Shown here piece after piece: positions 1-9,447 of a stretch of DNA of 64,000 bases; positions within the stretch are counted from its first letter, which is position 1; each line of letters opens with the position of its first letter. The stretch is from Metridium senile (Eukaryota; Cnidaria; Anthozoa; Actiniaria; Metridiidae), in contig OX459101.1 in NCBI GenBank assembly GCA_949775045.1, positions 19,632,816 through 19,696,815 of the forward strand, given 5' to 3'. Made by a program: the position numbers and the translations under genes. The notes beneath the pieces are model-generated. The model had not been told where the DNA came from and ran no database searches. It saw only the letters and a list, made by a program, of their open reading frames with translations.

Positions 1-139
1 ACGTGTTTTAATGTTTTCAATAGTGTTTAAAAGGCTTTTGTTTACATTGCAGGGTTTACGTGGCTAGCAATGACCTACTCTCCACGCATTAACGAAATTG
101 GCTGTCATGTATTAAACAGGGCTATTAGCAAAGAAAAAC

Positions 140-840
140 TTCTAAGCAAGAAATCCCACAAAGGACTGGAGACGCTTGGTGACGATTTCAAATTTAGCCT
201 CTCTCCTTTAAAAAAACAACAAATACCTAAGGAAGACTTTCCATAAAAAATTGGAGTCGACGCCTGGAGTCGAGATCTTTCTCAATTTTCATCTCTCTCC
301 TCTTCAAAAAAGCAAACATCTACGACACGACATCCCACTAAGAATTGGAGTCGACGCTGTGTGACGAGAACGTTTTCAAATTTGGTCTCTCTTCTCTACA
401 AAACAAACAAACAAACAAAATATCTAAGGCAAGACATCCCACAAAGAATTGGAGACGACGCTGTGTGACGAGAACGTTTTTAAATTTTGTCTCTCTTCTC
501 TACAAAACAACAACAACAACAACAACAAAATATCTAAGGCAAGACATCCCACAAAGAATTGGAGACGACGCTGTGTGACGAGAACGTTTTCAAATTTGGT
601 CTCTGTTCTCTACAAAACAAACAAACAAAAAAATATCTAAGGCAAGACATCCCACAAAGAATTGTTGACGACGCTGTGTGACGAAAACGTTTTTAAATTT
701 TGTCTCTCTTCTCTACAAAAACAACAAAACAAAAACAAATATCTAAGACAAGACACCCCACAAAGAATTGGAGTCGACGCTTGGAGACGAAAACGTTTTC
801 AAATTTATCCTCTCTTCTTATAAAAAACAAATATCTAACA
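140..840. repeat. ~105-bp minisatellite upstream of the K+ channel
   Basis: About six to seven direct copies of a unit that contains GACATCCCACAAAGAATTGG, a GACGACGCTGTGTGACGA block and an AACGTTTTCAAATTT block, followed by a variable (AACA)n or (AAC)n run. Recognisable unit starts lie near 330, 437, 544, 646 and 751, so the period is roughly 102-107 bp. Short open frames across the array are by-products of the repeat. Confidence 0.85.
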
Positions 841-1230
841 TTAGTTGTGGAAATTATGACAATTTAGCGGACCCAAGGTGCACATTTGTTTGTAAAAGGA
901 ATAGACAAGAAAGAAACGCCTACCCAATATTAAAAACTGTCTTCAACATAAACACAAAGTTAAAAAATTGCTTTGAAGGAAATACGTACACATTTGGAAG
1001 TATTACTACAAAGAAATCGTACAGAAACTTTGTACAAAACCTGTAGAGTTTTAACAAGCGGTTGTGGAAAACTGAAATAAAACAAGTAAAGGTATCTTGG
1101 AAAAGTTGTTTCCTAGAAAGCTTTGAGTGCTAAGGTTTCAGTTTTGAGCACTGAAAATAAAGTGAAGGAAAAAGTTCATTTAATTCTTCGTTTCCATCTT
1201 CGTTTTTCGAGGATTTGAAAAACCGTCAAG
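841..1230 (+). other. Presumed 5' flank/UTR of the K+ channel
   Basis: A stretch of about 390 bases without repeats that I recognise. It leads to the channel start codon in the context GTCAAGATGC. No clear TATA box was seen. The transcription start is unknown. Confidence 0.3.
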
Positions 1231-2718
1231 ATGCATGTGAATGTCGGTGCCTCTATAGTCGCTGCGCATGCGCACTGCGACGATCGCCGTGGCAGCTACA
1301 TAGAGCAGCTAGATGGCCACTCTTCCAGCCATCTCTCAGCTTACCACGACTACAGCCAAAGACGAGGAAGCCGCAGGAGCTTATACTTTAGTGATTTTGC
1401 TGACTCTCAATCAACGCGAGATCGTCTCAAAGCGGAAGGCATCGCTACCGCGCCATCGGATAGACCAAGAATACGAATAAACATTCGCGGACACAAGTAT
1501 GAGACTTTCACCTCAACTTTAGATCGATTCCCAGAGACTTTACTCGGATCCGATGGAGGCAGAGATCGGTTTTACGATACGCTCAACGAAGAGCTGTGTT
1601 TTAACAGGGATCCCAATTCTTTCGATGCCATTTTATTCTTCTATCAATCAGGAGGTATTTTGGCGAGACCTGATTCCGTTGACGAGGACCTCTTCGATGA
1701 GGAGGTGAAGTTTTTTCATTTATACGAAGAAAGGGAAGTTATCGATGAAAGTTTAACCTCTATTCCAGAAGAGCTTATTCCCATGATTCCCCCGGCGGAT
1801 ACAAAGAAAGAGAAACTATGGAAAATCCTCGAAAGACCGCCAGAGTCCCGGTGCGGACGTCTTTTCGCGCGCATTTCGTGGCTTGTCATTCTCCTCTCCG
1901 TGATTGCGTTCTGTTTAGAAACCGTGCAGTCTTTAAAAAATTTAACGGTTATTCAAACCAGAGCACATGCACCTACAAAGAACTACAGCCGGTTGACCGC
2001 CAATGGTACTACACGTGGTCCAGGGACTACTGAGTCAGCCGATGTAGTTACCAACCCTGTAAGCTTCTGGTTCTTTGTGGATACAATGTTTGTGATCTTT
2101 TTTACTTTAGAATACTTAGCAAGGATATATTCCGCTCCGAATAGACTACGTTTCTTCCGTTCATTTTTATCAATAGTCGACTTTTGCGCAATCACTCCTT
2201 ACTACATCCTTCACATCGCGAACGAAGGCCAGTTCAACAGTATCAAATCCTTTAACGTTATACGTTCAATACGCCTGTTTCGAGTGATAAGACTGCTGAA
2301 GTTATCGCGGTATAGTAGCGGGCTCAAACTACTCGGACGTGCTCTGTTTAAGAGTCGAGGGAAGATGATGTCTTTATGCTGCTGTGTTGTAATGGCTGTG
2401 GTATTCTATTCGGGTTTATTATTCTACATCGAAGGATACCAAGATGGTAATACTACATTTTCGAGTATACCCGATGCGTTCTGGTTCTCAATTGTTACCA
2501 TGTCAACCGTGGGGTACGGGGATGTAGTACCGAAAACTCCACCGGGGAAGCTCGTTGGTTCGTTCTGTGCACTGACTGGTATTATTTTGTTATACATACT
2601 GCCAATTCCTTCGTTTGTTACGGATTTTAGCGAGCTTTATAAGAAATGGCGTCAAGCAAAGGGAAGGACTAAGAGCAAGAATGGTAGAAGGTCAAGAATT
2701 AATGTCAATATATGGTGA
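1231..2718 (+). CDS. Shaker-family voltage-gated K+ channel subunit, single exon
   Basis: A 495-residue pore-forming subunit that would open on membrane depolarisation and pass K+ as a tetramer. Seen in the sequence: an N-terminal variable region; a T1 tetramerisation domain at about 82-175 (RIRINIRGHKYETF start); S1 about 213-232; S2 about 277-297; S3 about 310-330; an S4 voltage sensor with Arg/Lys every third residue at about 345-360 (RSIRLFRVIRLLKLSR); S5 about 378-400; a pore loop with the selectivity filter TMSTVGYGD at 423-431; S6 at about 437-465. The T1 domain lacks the Zn-binding Cys/His set of Shab, Shaw and Shal channels, so it fits the Shaker subfamily. The usual S6 PVP bend reads PIP (458-460) and the preceding segment is unusual (LLYILPIPSF). 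Family knowledge: cnidarians have many Shaker-type genes, and some encode regulatory subunits that work only as heteromers; a changed S6 gate is compatible with that, but this is inference. The frame is uninterrupted and intronless. The C-terminal tail is short (about 30 residues), basic and without a PDZ-type end. Confidence 0.95.
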   Translation: MHVNVGASIVAAHAHCDDRRGSYIEQLDGHSSSHLSAYHDYSQRRGSRRSLYFSDFADSQSTRDRLKAEGIATAPSDRPRIRINIRGHKYETFTSTLDRFPETLLGSDGGRDRFYDTLNEELCFNRDPNSFDAILFFYQSGGILARPDSVDEDLFDEEVKFFHLYEEREVIDESLTSIPEELIPMIPPADTKKEKLWKILERPPESRCGRLFARISWLVILLSVIAFCLETVQSLKNLTVIQTRAHAPTKNYSRLTANGTTRGPGTTESADVVTNPVSFWFFVDTMFVIFFTLEYLARIYSAPNRLRFFRSFLSIVDFCAITPYYILHIANEGQFNSIKSFNVIRSIRLFRVIRLLKLSRYSSGLKLLGRALFKSRGKMMSLCCCVVMAVVFYSGLLFYIEGYQDGNTTFSSIPDAFWFSIVTMSTVGYGDVVPKTPPGKLVGSFCALTGIILLYILPIPSFVTDFSELYKKWRQAKGRTKSKNGRRSRINVNIW

Positions 2719-2753
2719 CATCGGCAATGTGTTACCCTGGATACTAGAGGACC

Positions 2754-3093
2754 TGGGGGTACTCCCTTTGTCCAAGTGGTAGAGGTAAGGGGTAGGGATT
2801 TTGCAAATGACTCTTCTCCAAAGGTTTGCATAAATTTAAGAGAACTGTCAAATCCTTTTTGATTTCAAACCCTGAAAGATACGACTGTGCGATGTTCTTG
2901 GCAGTTAAGATTATTTTTATAGCTAACAAAGCCAAGTAAAAATGACCCTGATAGCTACAGAGTCATATTATGTAATTGACTTTTGAGCAAGAACCTTAAA
3001 AGGATCCTAAAAGGTACGCACAGGGAATATTTTCGACCCTAAAAGAAGCGCCGATCATCCCGGCCTACCACTTGATCAAAGGGAATAACCCCA
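2754..3093. mobile_element. Miniature inverted-repeat element, 'ACTCCCTTTGTCC' family, copy 1
   Basis: Imperfect terminal inverted repeats: GGGGTACTCCCTTTGTCC at the left and a diverged GATCAAAGGGAATAACCCC at the right. Further copies lie at 6868-7173, 30864-31188 and 52476-53012. All share inner blocks such as CAAGAACATCGCAC and the AAAGGTACGCACAG block. No coding capacity. Confidence 0.75.
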
Positions 3094-3480
3094 GGGCTAG
3101 AGGATTTCTTTATCTAGTCTAATCTTTGTGATTACCATGTGTACGTCTGTGTTCGTTCAGATCTACAAACGCCAAAGCAAGATGAAAATAACCTCTGGTA
3201 CCCAGGTCGATTAGTAATGGGATACTATTTTTAATTGGCTTAGTTTGCAGCATATTAAGGAAAGTATTTGTATTTTACAAAGAAGTTTATAATCAATAAA
3301 ATATATGATAATAGTGATGTTAATATTATCAATTTTTTTCACAAAAATTTCCCTTGGAATAAATAAATTTATCTATCATATCTATAGTCTCTGATGATGC
3401 CGTTGACGGCGAAAGCTCAGACTCGTAATAAAATACATTCATAGTAGCAAGACCTCATTCGAACCAATCCTAGTAATTCC
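3094..3480. other. AT-rich spacer ending in a ribozyme-like motif
   Basis: No gene seen. At 3391-3414 there is CTGATGA, then a GCCG/CGGC stem, then GAAA, flanked by GTCT and AGAC that can pair. This resembles a hammerhead ribozyme core (see findings). An AATAAA lies just downstream, near 3428. Confidence 0.4.
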
Positions 3481-4025
3481 CTTGAAATGTTCTATCGCCT
3501 TGAACAACTTTTTTGAATTAGTCGTATGTCCATTATTCCTTTCGGTCTTGAAATGACTTAGCACCTTGGACAACCCTTTTTACTCCGATGAAGGGCTAAA
3601 GCTAGTTACCATATGATCGCTCACGATCGCCGAATTGCTGAAAATTACGCCAGCGATCGTCAGCGATTATATGGAAACACTTTTCAGCGATCGGATTTGA
3701 ATTGTGTGCGCGCAGAAAAATTGTATAATCGCTGACGATCGCTGGCATCATTTTCAGCGATAAGGCGATCGTGAGCGATCATATATGGAAACTAGGCTTA
3801 AAGCTCAAAACTTCAATAAAGTTAAGTTACAAATATCATTATATTGTTTACCTACATTTGTATCTATCGTAACACCAACACAGTCTATACATTCAAGTTT
3901 AGGTGTATGCCTATAATCACTTTCCTTCTTTGAATAATCTATCGCCTTGGACAACCTTTTTGAAATAGGTGTATGCCTATAATTCCTTTCAGTCTTGGAC
4001 AACCTTTTTAAAATAGGTGTATTTG
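3481..4025. repeat. Dispersed 'CTTGGACAACCTTTTT' repeats interrupted by a MITE
   Basis: Two blocks (about 3481-3600 and 3800-4025) share CCTTGGACAACC and AGGTGTATGCCTATAAT motifs in direct repeats. The block is split by the MITE at 3601-3799. Confidence 0.6.
3598..3802. mobile_element. PIF/Harbinger-like MITE with TAA target duplication
   Basis: Termini AGCTAGTTACCATATGATCG and its imperfect complement at the right end (CATATATGGAAACTAGGCT), with palindromic CGATCG-rich arms, flanked by TAA on both sides (3598-3600 and 3800-3802). Removing the element restores GGGCTAAAGCTC, which occurs uninterrupted near 22500, so the empty site is visible in the same window. A 3-bp TAA duplication fits PIF/Harbinger; the superfamily is inferred. 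Confidence 0.75.
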
Positions 4026-4671
4026 TTGATGGTATTGTGGGGACAATGAGTTCATACGTGGATGTTTTCATACTTTAGTTTATCAACGATTCATAAAACT
4101 GTTGACTTGTGATCTTTTATCGTGTGTTTACGCAAAATGTTAAGTCTTTATCAGCAAGATTATATCTACATTAATGTAATTAACGTACGTGCCGTGGTTT
4201 ACAGGAATTTATCGGTCGATAAAATTGGCTGGTCACGCTGGCAGTAATACAATATATATATGTTACTACATATGCAGTCTCAGTGAAGCATTTCTCGAAT
4301 AGTTCTTAGAAAAGACAAGTGCGGCTAATGAGCAAAGCCCAACTTAGTCTGCGTATGTTGCTTATTCTTATGTCACTAGTGTGAACCAGGCTTAAGTAAA
4401 TATAAGCCGGCGATAAAATTCAAATCCAAATACACCATAAAAATTCCTGCGCCATTAAAATTTTCAATCATATTATGTCCAATATATACCCCAAGAGTAT
4501 AAGCTCAACAAGGGGGTCTGTATGCTTATTTACAAAACAGCAAAAGCCACTTTACAAGGAGAACTAAAATGAACAAAAATAGAAGAAAATAGCTAAGGAT
4601 TAGTAATAAAATAACTAAGATATAGCAACAGGAAATTGTAGTAGTCAAGCATTTTACAAAAACCAGAAATA
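4026..4671. other. Spacer between K+ channel and dynein light chain genes
   Basis: No gene seen. 4285-4395 carries a diverged half of the GCCTGGTTCACACTAG inverted-repeat element that is complete at 57205-57377. The rest is AT-rich sequence without a recognised feature. Confidence 0.4.
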
Positions 4672-4862
4672 CTCCAGTTTCATGTTATCTAGCACCGCTG
4701 TACTATTTGACAAAGGCGCAATTTGTTGTCAAAATATTCACAAATTCCAAGCAAACTGGCGGGAAAACGTAAACGTTTAATAGTAGAAAACAAATTCAAA
4801 TTTACTTCGAATTGAGGCTTAGCCTGTGCAAATGCGCCTTTTGTCAAATAATACATGATTCA
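4672..4862. mobile_element. Partial copy of the 'CCAGTTTCATGTTATCTAG' MITE
   Basis: Matches the left arm and middle of the complete element at 57486-57730, including CACCGCTGTACTATTTGACA and GCCTGTGCAAATGCGCC. The right end is degraded. Another partial copy is at 38195-38400. It lies just beyond the 3' end of the minus-strand gene at 4973-5809. Confidence 0.65.
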
Positions 4863-4972
4863 CTGCCCCTCGTGATTTTTAATCGATATATCGATTGGCT
4901 ACGCCGGGGATCAATTAAGTCTTCATAGATGCCGTTTTTAGTGTCGGGTTTCCTGTGTTCCAACACATGCTA

Positions 4973-5809
4973 TCAATAATCAAGAGCTACAACCATCGCC
5001 GTCGCCACAGCGAAAACATGTCCATTCCGATAACTCGCAGCTGTGAATAAATCCCTATCGTTTTCTATAAGCGCCTGTGTAGCGATATCTATACCATTGT
5101 CACGCACTGCACCTACATAGACTAGCGTGACGACCTTGCATGACTGTCCTTTCGCTTCTTTCATGATTTCCACCCGACGACGGACGAGTTCACTAACATT
5201 CTTCCCGAGCTTGTCACAAATCTCACGCTTGTACTGCGTGACATTCTCAAACTGTAACATAAGTGTCTCAAGAATAATATCTTTTAGAACCTGTTTTTCT
5301 TTTTCGCAAGATGCCACGGACGAAGTCACACAAATGTTGTTAGATTTTCTTCTTGAGAAAAGCGAGCTGTTGTCGACCGTAAGTTGAAGAGGTAAACTCA
5401 GAGAGCTTTGGATGCTCTGCATACTACTAGTTGACGAATCTGAACTGAAATCTGGCACGATATCTTCTGGGTATCCTAGCGGGAATGATGAACACGGCAC
5501 TAAGGATGATATAGTTGGAGCAGAAACTTTTCTTGATTTACTGTCGGATTTCCCATTGAAATGAAACTGCGAAAACAGCGAGATTTTTCTCGTTCGTTTG
5601 GGTTTAGGCGACACTTTACGCTTATCACTTTTATCCTTCTTGTCTACGGCAGCAAGACTTCGCTCTGAACGAAAATACGATCCTTGAATTCCAAATGGAC
5701 TTCTCGTAGGCTTGCAGATTATGTCTGACTCATTTCCAGAGTGAAAATGCAGCGGATCTGAGATCGTTCCTTCGCGAGTGTACAACTCAGTTGTAAACGG
5801 ATCACCCAT
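4973..5809 (-). CDS. Dynein light chain Tctex-type protein with long N-terminal extension
   Basis: 278 residues in one exon. The start is ATG at 5809, with an in-frame TAG two codons upstream on the same strand. The C-terminal ~115 residues form a Tctex1/DYNLT-type domain: an amphipathic helix beginning VTQYKREICDKLG, a helix ending ELVRRRVEIMKE, then the beta strands around CKVVTLVYVG, the conserved ATQALIENDRDLFTAASY segment, and the terminal strand HVFAVATAMVVALDY. In this family the domain dimerises and links cargo to the dynein intermediate chain, or acts in axonemal and ciliary dyneins. The first ~160 residues are Ser/Lys-rich and probably disordered (for example KVSPKPKRTRK), as in Tctex1-domain-containing proteins rather than the ~113-residue DYNLT1. 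Exact orthology cannot be fixed by eye. The uninterrupted single exon is compatible with an intronless gene or a retrocopy. Confidence 0.85.
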   Translation of the reverse strand: MGDPFTTELYTREGTISDPLHFHSGNESDIICKPTRSPFGIQGSYFRSERSLAAVDKKDKSDKRKVSPKPKRTRKISLFSQFHFNGKSDSKSRKVSAPTISSLVPCSSFPLGYPEDIVPDFSSDSSTSSMQSIQSSLSLPLQLTVDNSSLFSRRKSNNICVTSSVASCEKEKQVLKDIILETLMLQFENVTQYKREICDKLGKNVSELVRRRVEIMKEAKGQSCKVVTLVYVGAVRDNGIDIATQALIENDRDLFTAASYRNGHVFAVATAMVVALDY

Positions 5810-6620
5810 ATTCTATCGAGCTCGGTGGCAAACAGCTGGGATCAATGTGTATCACTCAAAAATTTGATATCAATGCCACTGAGAAATAACAGCTTGAACT
5901 AGTAAATAAATGAGTGAATTTAATAACTTGGATTTTTTGCAGCCGTTGTTGATGACGTTGAATCCAAGCTTTGATTTCAATGGTCTCTTGGAGAGAGTTC
6001 TAAACCAATAAATAAATGAATTAACTTGGAATTGTGAAGTTGTTGATGAGATTGATGAATACAATGAAACACGGAGAAATCAAATCCAAGCTATGAATTC
6101 AATGTTCTGTGGAAGAGAGCTCTTTTCAACAAATGTACTCAGATAACCTTGAAATTTTCTCTGCTGGGATTCAATTGAGTCAAATGACTACAAACAGCTG
6201 GATTCAATATATCAATTCAAACTTCGCCTTCAACGCTCTGCGTGAAACATTTGCACCAGAAAGTTGTTTTCACGTTGATTTAGTTCACGTCAATGATTGA
6301 AGTAGTCGAAACTTACCATAAAGACACGTTGCTTTCATGCGAGTAACTACAGCAAATATCTAACATATGTCAATTTGTGAGTTTATCATTCATTAAACAG
6401 ACTTCCGAGGAGCAGTGTGTTATGCGAAGTATGTTTTTTAAATGTTTCTACCTACTTTTACATACATTCTTTGTGGCTTCTTTGTCATTTGAATGACCTA
6501 TATCGCTAGATTTAGATAACCTAGCGGATACCAATTAGATTACTGATGACATTGATAACCCAGCTAAAACGTTAGTGAATGCACGGGGAAATATATATAC
6601 ATTGGAGCAGTAATTAATCA
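5810..6620. other. Spacer upstream of the Tctex-type gene
   Basis: Contains three loosely repeated segments with AACAGCT/TTGAATCCAAGC and GTAAATAAATGA-type words between 5830 and 6200. It may hold the promoter and 5' UTR of the minus-strand gene. No further gene is supported. Confidence 0.3.
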
Positions 6621-6654
6621 GTGAAACAACTTTGCCATGCTTTTTTTTTTTACC

Positions 6655-6850
6655 TTAAAAGGACTAAAAATGTACGATAACTAGCGGTTAAACTAGTGTG
6701 GACTGCGTCGGTGTTTCTAAGGAAACAATTGGAGTAAAAATGTACGGTAACTAGAGGTTAAACTAGTGTGGACTGCGTCGGCGATTCTAACATACATATA
6801 AACTTTATTAAAGTCGTTCTAGCGCTTATTAAAATAGCACTAATTGAAAA
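6655..6850. repeat. 'AAATGTACGATAACTAGCGG' dispersed repeat, direct copies
   Basis: Two direct copies of the unit with CTAGCGGTTAAACTAGTGTG and GACTGCGTCGGTGTTTCTAA, in opposite orientation to the 9-copy array at 59935-60560. More copies follow at 7245-7360. Confidence 0.75.
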
Positions 6851-6867
6851 CAGTTGGAGTAAAAATT

Positions 6868-7173
6868 TGGGGGAGGGGGGGGGGGGGGGGGTGTACTCCC
6901 TTTATCCAGGTGGTAGGGATGATCGGCGGAGGTTTTGAAAACGACCCCTAAAAGGTACGCACAGATAAAAATAACTGTTAAAGCCTTGATAATTTCAACC
7001 CCTAACAAGGTACGGATGTGCGATGTTCTTGCCAGCCAAGCTTACTTTTAGCAACAAAGCAGAGTAAAAATGAACCTTACAGGTTTTTAATTTTTTTTTT
7101 TCTATTTTTTTCAATATTTTTAACCCTAAAAGGTACGCCGATCACCCCTCAGCACTTGTACAAAGGGAGTACC
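6868..7173. mobile_element. 'ACTCCCTTTGTCC' MITE, copy 2
   Basis: Left end GTACTCCCTTTATCC after a long G run; right end CAAAGGGAGTAC. The interior shares ATGTTCTTGCCAGCCAAGCT with copy 3 at 30864-31188. A T-rich run near 7085-7115 looks like an internal expansion. Confidence 0.75.
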
Positions 7174-7386
7174 AAATTCACACTCCCCCCTCTCCCCAGC
7201 ACCCACACACCCCGGGCTGCGTCAGTGTTTCTAATGAATGAATTGGAGTAAAAATGTACGATGAGTAGCGGTTAAACTAGTGTGGGCTGTGGCGGTGTTT
7301 CTAAGGAAACAATTACTAGAGGTTAAACTAATGTGGATTGTAGGTGTTTGTAAACTCCGTTTTAACTGCTATTTTAGCGAGCCTTC

Positions 7387-7700
7387 TCTGCAGGTGGCAT
7401 TGTCACGGGTTTCCTGTTTAGTAAAGTGAAGAGGGAGAATAGGGCGATAAGGGGAAGATTTACTTATAAAGAAACAGCCCTGACTGCCCGGAAGCTTGAA
7501 CTGGAACTAAAATATAATTAATGAAAAGCAATTTTAAAATTCATAAAATGGGACGAATTCCTCCGAGACATTCTATGAATCTGAAGGAACCGATTTAACG
7601 TGTAGGATGAAGATTTCGACGCCATCCGCGCTATCCCGACAGAAAACCTAACGTCGCACTAGTCAAAAGACCAGGGAGGAAGAGGAGAACCAGCCCCTAG
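7387..7700 (+). other. Exon-like open stretch of unknown origin
   Basis: After an acceptor-like TTCTCTGCAG at about 7386, a frame stays open for about 44 codons (GGIVTGFLFSKVKRENR and on) and stops at 7521. It could read as the end of a membrane helix followed by a charged tail. About 90 bases on, after GTGTAG, a second patch around 7606-7710 is open in more than one frame and rich in Arg/Lys. No flanking exon, signal peptide or family could be identified, so this may be a chance open frame or a gene remnant. Confidence 0.2.
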
Positions 7701-7824
7701 ACTATAAAGTGCTAACTAAGCAACTATCAATTATATAATGTCAAATTGGGGTAGTCTATTCGGCGAAGTTTTATTGTTTTATTGTTATGCTAACGGTACA
7801 ATTAAAAAATTTGGGAATTGATTT

Positions 7825-8023
7825 AGGCCTCTTCTACACGAATCCAATCCGGCTGAAACCGCATAGAAATATTTGTGTCCACACGAATCCTGTTGATCGT
7901 TTCCTATTCAAAAGTATGCGGTTTCAAGTGACCGGATTCACTGGATTCGCGTGGACGATAGGCCGATTCGCATCAAAATGTATGCGGTTTCAAAAGTATC
8001 CGGATCCGTGTAGCCGGGGTCTT
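7825..8023. mobile_element. 'GGCCTCGTCTACACGAATCC' MITE, copy 1
   Basis: Ends GGCCTCTTCTACACGAATCC and CGGATCCGTGTAGCCGGGGTC are inverted repeats, flanked by TTA on both sides. The whole ~200-bp unit is partly self-complementary (ACCGCATA... / ...TATGCGGT). Five more copies lie between 38528 and 40585. Confidence 0.8.
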
Positions 8024-8502
8024 AATAAGGGACCAAAACAAGCTAGCGCATGCAAGCTGTCACTGCAAAGGAATGTTTATAGGTCATTTTTATTTCCGTG
8101 TCACGCAATAATAATTCTTTCACGGGATAGAATATCTATTGTTTTTGCGTCACGAAAGAACGATTAGTCACAGCAAAGAAATGTTGTTTTTCTTATTTCC
8201 GTGTTCGGCTCGTGATCAACTAAACAAATAAACAAATCCACAAAATAATTAACAGAAACGTAATATAAACTACTGAATCGAAAACGTTTTTAATATAATT
8301 TAGCAAATATAAAACTAAAAAAATGTTTAAAAAACGACGGAAATATAATAGAATTGTTGCAGAAGTTTATGAAAATACGTTGTTTGAAAATAATCAGCCA
8401 TTTTTAATTTACACAGTTTTATTTCAAGTACTTATCTGACGTAGAGCGAAAACACTATATCCATGAAATAAAATCAAATTGCTACTGTGTAATAGTTTTA
8501 TT

Positions 8503-8745
8503 TAGGGGTGGACCATTTGACTTTTGAGGGGGGGGGGGGGGGTGGATGATTTTGTCCGTGCAGGAAATTTTTTTTAGCCCGCTGGCATGTGCACGCAATT
8601 TATTTTATAGAAAAGCAAAGATTTCAGTGGCATTCAGTGGAAATTTTGGCTTGCAGGATTTTTTTTTCGGCCCTTCGGGCCGTGCAGGAATTTTTTTTTC
8701 AAAATCATCCACCCCCCCCCTCAAAAGTTAAATGGTCCACCCCTT
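8503..8745. mobile_element. 'GGGGTGGACCATTT' MITE, copy A, nested
   Basis: Near-perfect terminal inverted repeats (GGGGTGGACCATTTGACTTT / AAATGGTCCACCCC) with homopolymer G and C runs just inside, flanked by TTA on both sides. The interior reads GCTGGCATGTGCACGC. A second copy in opposite orientation is at 9093-9306. Confidence 0.8.
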
Positions 8746-8975
8746 AGTGACTTTTAGTCACTATCAAAGACAAGTAATTAAGTTGTAATAAGGTATTGTT
8801 TTCTTTTGTATTTGATGTTTCTGGTTGAGTGATAGAGTAGACGCACTAAATCCGTGACATATAATTAGTACTAATTAGTACTATTTCATAAAAAAATTCT
8901 TTGTTTTCTATTGTTTTATTATCACTATTTAGTACTAAAAATTAGTATTTGTTTCACGGATTAGAGTGTTTTTTA

Positions 8976-9344
8976 TTAACCCGTGAAACACACTTTAGCG
9001 TAATATGCTTTATTACACTTTATTACACTTAAACTTTAACTTTGTGTTTTATAATCATTTGTTCAATAGCACTATTACACATTAATACACTTTAGGGGTG
9101 GACCATTTAACTTTTGAGGGGGGGGTGGATGATTTTGAAAAAAAAAATTCCTGCATGGCAAAATTTCCACTGAATGCCACTGAAATCTTTGCTTTTCTAT
9201 AAAATAAATTGCGTGCACATGCCAGCGGGCTAAAAAAAATTTCCTGCACGGACAAAATCATCCACCCCCCCCCCCCCCCCCTCAAAAGTCAAATGGTCCA
9301 CCCCTTATTACTCTTTCCCTATTACACTTTGTTTCACGGGTTAA
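8976..9344. mobile_element. 'TTAACCCGTGAAACA' MITE with an inner insertion
   Basis: Ends TTAACCCGTGAAACAC and GTTTCACGGGTTAA. The same ends bound uninterrupted ~120-bp elements at 26582-26701 and 51959-52077. This copy is longer because the 214-bp element at 9093-9306 lies inside it. Confidence 0.75.
9093..9306. mobile_element. 'GGGGTGGACCATTT' MITE, copy B, innermost insertion
   Basis: Same inverted ends as copy A at 8503-8745, in opposite orientation, again flanked by TTA. It sits inside the TTAACCCGTGAAACA element. Confidence 0.8.
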
Positions 9345-9447
9345 TGAAAACCACTCTAAGTGCGTTTACTCTAATGACTAAATAGAAACTATTTAATAGT
9401 TAATAGCTATTTTGGTTTTATTCAATGGTTTTAGTGTTCTCGCTCTA

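Larger units (their letters stand above)
8833..9374. mobile_element. Second-level inverted-repeat element in the nest
   Basis: Starts TAGAGTAGACGCACT and ends AGTGCGTTTACTCTA. The subregion 8849-8968 is itself bounded by CACTAAATCCGTGACA and TTTCACGGATTAGAGTG. The interior also holds the element at 8976-9344. Confidence 0.55.
8442..9447. mobile_element. Outer MITE of a multi-level transposon nest
   Basis: Ends TAGAGCGAAAACACTA and its inverted counterpart TAGTGTTCTCGCTCTA. The interrupted interior matches, in reverse, the intact copy at 62361-62591, including the block that reads TTTGTATTTGATGTTTCTGG. It has been interrupted by the elements at 8503-8745, about 8833-9374 and, inside the latter, 8976-9344 and 9093-9306. 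Confidence 0.75.

Noticed and set aside
768..1046. 92-codon open frame upstream of the K+ channel
   Set aside because: Begins inside the minisatellite unit; no recognisable protein features.
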